A DNA stretch of 64,000 nucleotides from Piscinibacter gummiphilus (GTDB taxonomy: Bacteria > Pseudomonadota > Gammaproteobacteria > Burkholderiales > Burkholderiaceae_C): NCBI RefSeq assembly GCF_002116905.1, contig NZ_CP015118.1:5332001-5396000 (forward strand), read 5' to 3'. A model generated the notes under the pieces. The model had not been told where the DNA came from and searched no databases. It was given only the letters and a program-made list of their open reading frames with translations. The translations under genes and the position numbers were made by a program. Shown one piece after another: positions 1-6,573 of this stretch. Every line of letters starts with the position of its first letter. Positions within the stretch are counted from its first letter, which is position 1.

Positions 1-421
1 GTTCGAGGTGGGCCGCGTCGCCGCCCACCATGAAGGTGAGCGTGCCGGCCGCCGCGCCCGCGGTGCCGCCGGACACCGGGGCGTCGAGCACGGCGAGCCC
101 GCGTGCGGCGCCCGCCTCGGCCAGCTTGCGCGAGGTGGCCGAGGCGATGGTGCTGCTGTCGATCACGAGCGTGCCCGCGGCGATGCGGTCGAGCAGGCCC
201 TCGCCGAAGTACAGCGCCTCCACGTGGCGGCTCGCCGGCAGCATGCTGATCACCACCTCCGCGCCGGCCACCGCATCGGCGGCCGAGGCGGCGAGCGGCA
301 CCCCCGCGGCCCGCGCGGCGTCGGCCGACAGGTCGAAGCCGGCGACCTCGTGCCCGGCTTTCTGGAGGTTCGACGCCATCGGGGCGCCCATGTGACCCAG
401 TCCGATGAACGCGATCCGCAT
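1..421 (-). CDS. mmsB: 3-hydroxyisobutyrate dehydrogenase, N-terminal part (cut by window edge)
   Basis: The first 140 residues of an NAD-dependent dehydrogenase that oxidises 3-hydroxyisobutyrate to methylmalonate semialdehyde in valine breakdown. The start ATG is at 421 and the gene runs off the left edge; the usual length is about 298 residues. The N-terminus reads MRIAFIGLGHMG, the dinucleotide-binding glycine motif (residues 7-12). DAPVSGGTAGA (about 113-123) is the substrate-binding signature of the beta-hydroxyacid dehydrogenase family. The catalytic lysine lies outside the window. It follows the CoA hydrolase at 437-1552 with a 15-base gap, so it is the last visible gene of a valine operon. 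The family is certain; the exact substrate rests on the neighbours. Confidence 0.93.
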   Translation of the reverse strand, partial: MRIAFIGLGHMGAPMASNLQKAGHEVAGFDLSADAARAAGVPLAASAADAVAGAEVVISMLPASRHVEALYFGEGLLDRIAAGTLVIDSSTIASATSRKLAEAGAARGLAVLDAPVSGGTAGAAAGTLTFMVGGDAAHLE

Positions 422-436
422 GGCGGCTCCTTCCTG

Positions 437-1552
437 CTAGAGCGCGGCGAGGCGCGGCGGCATCTCGCCGCGCAGCCGCAGGTGGTCGTCGATGAGCGCG
501 GGCCAGACGTCCGCGAGCGTGGGCGGGTCCCAGCGCGGCTGGCGGTCCTTGTCGATCAGCAGCGCGCGGATGCCCTCGGGGAAATCGGCGTGTGCGCAGC
601 AGCCGAGCGCGGCGCGGTACTCGAGGCGCAGCACGTCGGCGAGCGGCAGGCCGTTCGCACGCTGCCACAGCGCGAAGCTGAGCGCGGCCGAGGTGGGCGA
701 GCCCTTCGCGAACGACGTGCCGGCGGCCTGCAGCCACGGGTCGTCGCTCTGCAGCGAACGCAGGCGTTCGGCGATGGGGCCGAGGTCGTCGCCGGCCATC
801 AGCGTGTCGATGGCCGCGGCGTGTCGCATCACCAACGACGGCGGGCGCAGCGCCCCCTCGCCCGCCGCGCGCAGCACGGCCGTGAGCGTGGCGCGGTCGG
901 CCGGCGCTTCGCCCGTCCAGGGGGCAGAGGCCAGCGCCGACCACACGGCGGCCTTGCGGTCGTGGGGCACCAGCACGTCGGCCATGCCGCAGTGCAACGC
1001 GTCGGCCGCGTTCAGCGGCGCGGCGGTCAGCGCGAGGAACAGGCCGGTGCGCCCCGGCATGCGGGGCAGGAACCAGCTGCCGCCCACGTCGGGGAACAGG
1101 CCGATGCCGATCTCGGGCATCGCCAGGCGCGTGGCTTCGGTGACGACACGGTGCGACGCGCCCACCATCAGGCCCACGCCGCCCCCCATCACGATGCCGT
1201 GGCCCCACACGAGGAACGGCTTCGGGAAGGTGTGGATCAGGTGGTCGAGTTCGTACTCCTCGCTGAAGAAGGCTTCGGCGACGGGGTTGCGGGCACCGCC
1301 GTGCTCGCGCATCGAGAGGTAGAGCTGGCGCAGGTCGCCGCCCGCGCAGAAGGCCTTGTGGCCGGCCGCGTCGAGGACCACGCCCACCACGGTGGGGTCG
1401 GCGGCCCAGGCGCGCAGCTGCGGCGTGAGCAGCCGCACCATGTCGGCCGACAGCGCGTTCAGCGCGGCCGGGGTGTTGAGCGTGGCGACGCCGAAGCGCA
1501 GGCCGTTGGCGGCCTGGACGTGGTCGAACAGGACGACGGGGGTATCGGTCAT
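437..1552 (-). CDS. 3-hydroxyisobutyryl-CoA hydrolase (enoyl-CoA hydratase/isomerase family)
   Basis: 371 residues, crotonase fold. Expected to release 3-hydroxyisobutyrate from its CoA ester, giving the substrate of the mmsB product. AFCAGGDLRQLY (68-79) forms the first oxyanion-hole segment and HGIVMGGGVGLM (118-129) the second. MPEIGIGLFPDVG (145-157) carries the glutamate and aspartate typical of HIBYL-CoA hydrolases. The length fits that branch (about 350-385) rather than simple enoyl-CoA hydratases (about 260). The ATG at 1552 is 11 bases after the dehydrogenase stop, so the two are probably co-transcribed. A plain enoyl-CoA hydratase is the alternative, made unlikely by length and context. 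Confidence 0.88.
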   Translation of the reverse strand: MTDTPVVLFDHVQAANGLRFGVATLNTPAALNALSADMVRLLTPQLRAWAADPTVVGVVLDAAGHKAFCAGGDLRQLYLSMREHGGARNPVAEAFFSEEYELDHLIHTFPKPFLVWGHGIVMGGGVGLMVGASHRVVTEATRLAMPEIGIGLFPDVGGSWFLPRMPGRTGLFLALTAAPLNAADALHCGMADVLVPHDRKAAVWSALASAPWTGEAPADRATLTAVLRAAGEGALRPPSLVMRHAAAIDTLMAGDDLGPIAERLRSLQSDDPWLQAAGTSFAKGSPTSAALSFALWQRANGLPLADVLRLEYRAALGCCAHADFPEGIRALLIDKDRQPRWDPPTLADVWPALIDDHLRLRGEMPPRLAAL

Positions 1553-1563
1553 GGGATGGACTG

Positions 1564-2718
1564 TCAGCGGAGGTCGGCGCCACCGTCGAGGAGCTTGCGC
1601 GCGATGATGACGCGCATGATCTCGTTGGTGCCTTCGAGGATCTGGTGGACGCGCGTGTCGCGCACGAGGCGTTCGAGCGGGAACTCGCCGAGGTAGCCGT
1701 AGCCGCCGTGCAGTTGCAGCGCGTCGTTGCACACGTTGAAGCCGGCATCGGTGGCGAAACGCTTGGCCATCGCGCAGTAGGCGGACGCGTCGGGCGAGCC
1801 GGCGTCGAGCCGGCTGGCCGCGAGCCGCACCATCTGGCGCGCGGCGACGAGGTCGGTGGCCATGTCGGCGAGGCGGAACTGCAGCGCCTGGAAGGCCGCG
1901 AGCGGCTGGCCGAACTGGCGGCGGTCCTGCAGGTGGCGGCGGGCCGCGTCGAACGCGCCCTGGGCCGCACCCACCGAACACGTGGCGATGTTGATGCGGC
2001 CGCCGTCGAGGCCCTTCATCGCGATGCGGAAGCCCTCGCCTTCCTCGCCGAGCAGGTGGTCGGCGGGGATGCGCACGCCGTCGAACGACACGGTGCGCGT
2101 GGGCTGGCTGTGCCAGCCCATCTTGTGTTCGTTCTTGCCGTAGCCCACCCCCGGCGCATCGGCCGGCACGACGAAGGCCGACACCCCACCCGGCCCGGGG
2201 CCGCCGGTGCGGGCCATCACGATCAGCACGTCGGTGGCACCCGCGCCGGAGATGAACGCCTTGCCGCCGTTCAGCACCCAGCCGTCGGCGGCCCGCTCGG
2301 CGCGGGTCTTGAGCGACCCGGCGTCGGAGCCGGCATCGGGTTCGGTCAGGCAGTAGGACCCGAGCAACTCGCCGCGGGTCATGGCCTCGCCCCACTTCTC
2401 GCGGACGGCCGGCGAGCCCCAGGTGCCGAGCATCCAGGTGGCCATGTTGTGGATGGTGAGGAAGGCCGTGGTGGACGGGTCGGCCGCGGCCAGTTCCTCG
2501 AACACGAGCGTGGCGTCGAGCCGCGGCAGCGCGAGGCCGCCGATGCGCTCGGGCGCGTACAGGCCGCAGAAGCCGAGGGCGGCGGCCTTCGCGAGGGCTT
2601 CCCTCGGGAAGATCGACTCGCGGTCCCACGTGGCGGCGTGGGGCGCGAGTTCGTTCGCGGCGAACTCGCGGGCGGTGTGCGCGAACGCGCGCTGCTCTTC
2701 GGAGAGGTCGAAGTCCAT
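1564..2718 (-). CDS. Acyl-CoA dehydrogenase, probably isobutyryl-CoA dehydrogenase
   Basis: 384 residues, a complete FAD acyl-CoA dehydrogenase. Starts MDFDLSEEQRAF, the usual family N-terminus; an in-frame ATG at 2727 would add three residues. CLTEPDAGSDAGS (about 123-135) is signature 1. QLHGGYGYLGEFPLER (about 335-350) and HQILEGTNEIM (358-368) make up the C-terminal signature, with E362 as the likely catalytic base. Being upstream of HIBYL-CoA hydrolase and mmsB suggests isobutyryl-CoA as substrate. Its promoter must lie within the 53 bases before it or in the end of the glucanase gene. Confidence 0.9.
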   Translation of the reverse strand: MDFDLSEEQRAFAHTAREFAANELAPHAATWDRESIFPREALAKAAALGFCGLYAPERIGGLALPRLDATLVFEELAAADPSTTAFLTIHNMATWMLGTWGSPAVREKWGEAMTRGELLGSYCLTEPDAGSDAGSLKTRAERAADGWVLNGGKAFISGAGATDVLIVMARTGGPGPGGVSAFVVPADAPGVGYGKNEHKMGWHSQPTRTVSFDGVRIPADHLLGEEGEGFRIAMKGLDGGRINIATCSVGAAQGAFDAARRHLQDRRQFGQPLAAFQALQFRLADMATDLVAARQMVRLAASRLDAGSPDASAYCAMAKRFATDAGFNVCNDALQLHGGYGYLGEFPLERLVRDTRVHQILEGTNEIMRVIIARKLLDGGADLR

Positions 2719-2771
2719 GCGGGGCATCCTAGCCCCGCACGGCACGCCCGACAATGCTCCCGAACCTCAGG

Positions 2772-4517
2772 TCACCAACCCACGGTGATGATCAGCCCCT
2801 TCGGGTCCGGGTGTTCCAGCAGGCTGCTCTTGCTCCGCACGTCGTCGTAGCAGAAGCCGTAGGCCAGCCCGTCGATGCTGTGCGTGTGCCAGAAGGCGGC
2901 GAAGTGGTTCGCCGGGCTCGTCAGGTAGTAGCTGGCGCTGTCGCTCCAGCGGGAGGGGTCCACCGTGACCAGCAGGTGCCGGTTGAACGCCGCGGTGATC
3001 TGCGCCTGCACCACCTTCTCCACCGCGCTGCCCGCCGCCAGGTTGCCCGAGCCTTCGAGGATGGCCTGGGTGGTGGGCTTGCCGCGGATGTAGATGTCCG
3101 CGGGCCCGCCGTCCTTCGAGAACACGAAGTCGTTGCCGACGACGCGGCCGCGGAACGTGCCCGCCTCGGCGGTGAACACGAGGTCGTTCGCGGCGTAGTG
3201 GCGCCACACCTGGTCCACGTAGGCGTCGAAGTAGCTGCCCTGCGGCCGGCCGTGGTTGAAGTTCCCCTTCGCGGGCGCCACGATGCGGTACGGGCGCTGC
3301 ACCAGCGGGCGGAACTCGGCGGGCACCTGCGCTTCGAAGTCCGCGAAGATCTGCGCGCGGGTGGCCGTCTCGCCGAGCGTGCGGTCGTAGCCGTCGCGGC
3401 CCAGCAGGCGCGTGCGCAGCGGGAAGCCGAACTGGTCCACGCGGGTGGTGTTGCCGTGGTAGCCGTAGCGGTCGATCGTGAACTCGACCCACTCGAAGTT
3501 CACGTCCTGGTTCGGGTCGGTGGGGTTGCCGAGGTCCGGGCCCGCGAAGCCGAGCGAGCCGTCGCCCGCGCGGTTCACCTTGATGTACATCGGCGAGCCG
3601 ACGCTGATGAACATGCGGCCCGAGTCGATGCGGGGCAGCGAGACCCAGTCCACGTCGCTCAGCTTGTGGAAGTAGTTCGTGTAGTTCTGGCCGTTCTTCA
3701 CGAGCCGGTTGGCCGCGTCGTTGTCGCCGAGGGCGGCCGGCAACAGGCGGCCGGTGCGGTCCACGTACGACAGCGCACGCGTGTCGGGGTTGTAGCCGAT
3801 GACCGCGAAGTACACCTGGTCGTTGCGGTACGCGCCGGAGGTGCCGTTGACGAGCTTGAAGGTCATCACGCCACTGCCGGTGGGCAGGTCGACACCGCCC
3901 GTGGCCGCGCCGATGCGGAACGACGACGCCGTGTCGTTGAAGTTCGCAGCCACGAGGCTTGGCGTGTCCGCGGTGAGGTCGAGCACGCGGCCGCCTTCGT
4001 TCGCATGTTCGAACAGGCGCACCTGACGGCCGGCCTGCACCTTCACCGACGAGATGCGGTCGTTCCAGGCCGCGCCCACGAAGGCCTGCGAACTGTCGGC
4101 GCAGAACGAGGCGCCCTGGTAGTTCACGTGTTCGTAGAAACACGCCGCGCCGGTGGTGGCGGGCGGCGGCGTGGTGGTTCCGCCGCCGACGGTGAACGTG
4201 AACCGCGCGGAATCGGTGGCGGCCGTGCCGATCGCGTACGTGAACCAGTAGCCGAGGCGCGTGCCGGTGGCCACCGGCACCTTCTGCTCGTACCGTGCGG
4301 CGCTGGCCTGGTAGACCATCCGCACGTTCTGCATCGCCCCGCCGTCGACGTCGTAGTGGGCGTCGACCCAGGCCGCGGAGGCGGCCGGCTTGAACCAGAT
4401 CGTGGCGAGCGAACCCGACACGTCCACTCCGTGGGTGAAGTCGGCCGCGAGGGCCGACACCATCGAACACCACATCACCAGCAGGCCCGCGGCCCAGGTG
4501 CGCATCCTGTCGTACAT
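2772..4517 (-). CDS. Secreted GH64 beta-1,3-glucanase with carbohydrate-binding and beta/gamma-crystallin domains
   Basis: 581 residues. The ATG at 4517 has an AGGGAG ribosome-binding site seven bases upstream; a second in-frame ATG is at 4505. A signal peptide ends near SALAA (about 25). Residues about 26-115 resemble a beta-1,3-glucan-binding module of the CBM56 type (motifs IWFKP and HYDVDGG), followed by a short GGGTTTPPP linker. Next is a beta/gamma-crystallin-like pair of Greek keys (CFYEHVNYQG and VRLFEHANEGG). The C-terminal about 370 residues match GH64, with MTFKLVNGTSGAYRNDQVYF, YIKVNR and AFWHTHS. GH64 enzymes cut beta-1,3-glucan into laminaripentaose. It lies 67 bases downstream of the chitinase, same strand. 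The glucanase call is firm; CBM56 is from memory of the motif. Confidence 0.88.
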   Translation of the reverse strand: MYDRMRTWAAGLLVMWCSMVSALAADFTHGVDVSGSLATIWFKPAASAAWVDAHYDVDGGAMQNVRMVYQASAARYEQKVPVATGTRLGYWFTYAIGTAATDSARFTFTVGGGTTTPPPATTGAACFYEHVNYQGASFCADSSQAFVGAAWNDRISSVKVQAGRQVRLFEHANEGGRVLDLTADTPSLVAANFNDTASSFRIGAATGGVDLPTGSGVMTFKLVNGTSGAYRNDQVYFAVIGYNPDTRALSYVDRTGRLLPAALGDNDAANRLVKNGQNYTNYFHKLSDVDWVSLPRIDSGRMFISVGSPMYIKVNRAGDGSLGFAGPDLGNPTDPNQDVNFEWVEFTIDRYGYHGNTTRVDQFGFPLRTRLLGRDGYDRTLGETATRAQIFADFEAQVPAEFRPLVQRPYRIVAPAKGNFNHGRPQGSYFDAYVDQVWRHYAANDLVFTAEAGTFRGRVVGNDFVFSKDGGPADIYIRGKPTTQAILEGSGNLAAGSAVEKVVQAQITAAFNRHLLVTVDPSRWSDSASYYLTSPANHFAAFWHTHSIDGLAYGFCYDDVRSKSSLLEHPDPKGLIITVGW

Positions 4518-4544
4518 GCTTCTGCTCCCTGTGATTCGTGTGCG

Positions 4545-4577
4545 ACGGGCGGCCGCGCGCAGGGCGCGGCCGCCCGT
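4545..4577 (-). other. 14-bp perfect hairpin between chitinase and glucanase genes
   Basis: The arms at 4545-4558 (ACGGGCGGCCGCGC) and 4564-4577 are exact reverse complements around a 5-base loop. The structure follows the chitinase stop (4585) and precedes the glucanase ribosome-binding site. No T-run follows on either strand, so a classical intrinsic terminator is unlikely. An mRNA-processing or 3'-end stability element, uncoupling the levels of the two exoenzymes, is a reasonable inference. Confidence 0.75.
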
Positions 4578-4584
4578 GCCCGGC

Positions 4585-6261
4585 TTACTTCCAGTCCGCG
4601 GCCTGCAGCAGCGGGTCGGACGGCAGGTTGAACTGCGAGGCGACCTTGCGGCCGATGGTGCCCGGCGAGGCGAGCGGCGCGCTGCCGCAATTGCCGGTGG
4701 TCGGTTTGATGATGGCCCACAGCATCGCGCCGTCGCGCGCATTGCGCTTCGTGCTCGTGTTCGCCAGCACGGCCCCGGTGTAGCGCTGGACCGAGTACGG
4801 CGCGTTGATCGTCGCGCCGTACTGGGTCTGCAGCAGGCGCGAGCCCTCGCACTGCGCGTCGGCATCGTTGACCACGAGGTTCGCGCCGGCCCAGCCTTCG
4901 GGCGCGCTCTCGAGGCCGATCGACACGATGGTGCGCGCCGGGAACAGGTTGCGGTAGTCGTTGTACGCGACCACGCCGTCGTAGTGCTCGTAGCGCGCGT
5001 CGTAGCTCATCACGTTGACCATGTCGAGCATGTTGGCCACCGCCGGGTACTTGAGCACCACCGCGCGCTCGCGGCCGGCGTTGCCGCCCCAGTACGACAG
5101 GCGGCCGGCGCACGAGGCGTCGGTGGAGGTCTGCGCCGTGCAGTCCGCCCCCGTGGACCAGCCCGCGAGGGTCAGCACGCGGCCGCCGCCCGCCTGGTCC
5201 ACCGCGGCGCGCAGCGCCTTGATGCCGTTGGCGTAGCGGTCGACGTCGCCGTCCACCTCGTAGTCGACGTCGAGGCCGTCGATGCCCATCTCGCCGATGA
5301 AGCGCGCGAGCGCGCTCGTGATCGTGCCGCTGCCACGCTGGCCTTCGGCCGCGAGCGGGCCCCAGTTGCCGTAGGTCGCGCCGCCCACGGCCAGGATCAC
5401 CTTGATGTTGCGCTGGTGCAGCACGTCGATCGCGGCCTTGATGTCCTTCGGCGTGGCGTTGAAGTTGATGCCGGTGCCGGAGAACGTGTTCGCCGAGAGG
5501 CCCGCCCACGAGAAGTTCGGGTCGGCGAAGGCCACCATCACGTGCGTGTAGGTGCCGGGGATGCGCGCGAACTTGCTCGCGCGGTACACCTCGTTCGAGC
5601 TCTTGCCGGTGGCGTCGAACCAGTTGTCGCTCCACGTGGGGTAGTAGCCCACGTAGACGCGGCCGGTCTGCACGGCCTTGACGGCGTCGGCGATCGTCAG
5701 CGGGTCCGACGGGGACGGTGCGGGGCTCGGCGTGGGGGACGGCGACGGCGAGGGAGACGGCGTGGGCGACGGGGCCGGCGAAGGCGAACCGCTGCACGAA
5801 CTCGTGGCCGTCCACGGCTTGCCCGAGCCGGCGGGGCCGCTGTTCGACGCGGGGTTGTCCCCCTGCGTCCACCAGTTGGCCTTGTAGATCACGCCACCCG
5901 AGGTGACGGTGGCGCCGCCGGTGTAGGCCGTCGCGGCGGACCAGGCCGGCGCGCAGGCCGAGGGCGACGGGGCCGGGCTCGGGGACGGCGAAGGCGTGGG
6001 GGTGGGCGACGGAGACGGCGCCGGCGTGGGCGACCCCGCGGCCACGCGCCACAGCGTCGGCGTGGCGGCCGGGTTCCAGTTGGTGCCGGCCCACGCGGTG
6101 TGGGTCACGAGCGCCACGTAGTCGACGCCCGCGTAGGTGACGGTCGTGCCGGTGTTGTAGGTGACGCCCTCGCGCCAGGCGGTGGCCGCCTGCACCTGGG
6201 TCCACAGGCTGGCGACGGCCAGGGCGACGGCGGCGGCACGCACGGTTCCGATCTTGTTCAT
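4585..6261 (-). CDS. Secreted GH18 chitinase with two chitin-binding modules and proline-rich linkers
   Basis: 558 residues, ATG at 6261 with a GGAGAGG ribosome-binding site. A signal peptide ends near VQA (25). Two CBM5/12-type modules follow: residues about 27-73 and about 103-156, the second with the KANWWTQGDNP form of the AKWWT motif. Serine/threonine-proline linkers at about 77-101 and 159-185 separate them from the catalytic barrel. The barrel holds DGLDVDYE (328-335), the GH18 signature, with E335 as the proton donor and D333 the assisting aspartate. It would cut chitin outside the cell. It heads a two-gene unit with the GH64 glucanase; chitin plus beta-1,3-glucan are the main fungal-wall polymers. 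Confidence 0.94.
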   Translation of the reverse strand: MNKIGTVRAAAVALAVASLWTQVQAATAWREGVTYNTGTTVTYAGVDYVALVTHTAWAGTNWNPAATPTLWRVAAGSPTPAPSPSPTPTPSPSPSPAPSPSACAPAWSAATAYTGGATVTSGGVIYKANWWTQGDNPASNSGPAGSGKPWTATSSCSGSPSPAPSPTPSPSPSPSPTPSPAPSPSDPLTIADAVKAVQTGRVYVGYYPTWSDNWFDATGKSSNEVYRASKFARIPGTYTHVMVAFADPNFSWAGLSANTFSGTGINFNATPKDIKAAIDVLHQRNIKVILAVGGATYGNWGPLAAEGQRGSGTITSALARFIGEMGIDGLDVDYEVDGDVDRYANGIKALRAAVDQAGGGRVLTLAGWSTGADCTAQTSTDASCAGRLSYWGGNAGRERAVVLKYPAVANMLDMVNVMSYDARYEHYDGVVAYNDYRNLFPARTIVSIGLESAPEGWAGANLVVNDADAQCEGSRLLQTQYGATINAPYSVQRYTGAVLANTSTKRNARDGAMLWAIIKPTTGNCGSAPLASPGTIGRKVASQFNLPSDPLLQAADWK

Positions 6262-6573
6262 GGTTCCTCTCCTCGTGTTGGGTGGCGGATGCGGCGGCGA
6301 TTCTGGGCAGGGGTCCTCCATGCGCCTGCAACAAGCCGCAACCGGCACGGGTTCTGTCGGCGAGGCACCGCCACCCGTGGGGATCGGCACGGGAAGGCCC
6401 CGGGCGGCATGCCGTTTCAGTTGCGACCGGTTGCGATTCATCGGGCGAAAAAAGAAACCGGTTCCAACGGAGCCGGGGTGACCATTCCTGTCACGTCGCG
6501 GAGCGGCTTGAAACGCTCGAGTAACCGCCCCGCCCTAGAGTCCGCCACCTCCAAGGACCCCGAGACCCCACCC
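6262..6573. promoter_or_regulatory. Divergent promoter region between chitinase and metallopeptidase
   Basis: 312 bases with no gene. It must hold the start signals for both exoenzyme genes. A 9-bp inverted repeat, CGCAACCGG at 6337-6345 and CCGGTTGCG at 6427-6435, is present. The right arm is part of a tandem GTTGCGA direct repeat (6420-6426 and 6430-6436) with a 10-base period, so both copies lie on the same face of the helix. This is a plausible regulator site; no clear sigma-70 box pair was picked out. Confidence 0.4.

Noticed and set aside
5690..6040. Repetitive DNA that could pass for a short tandem repeat array
   Set aside because: It encodes the Pro/Ser/Thr linkers of the chitinase and is explained by protein low complexity.
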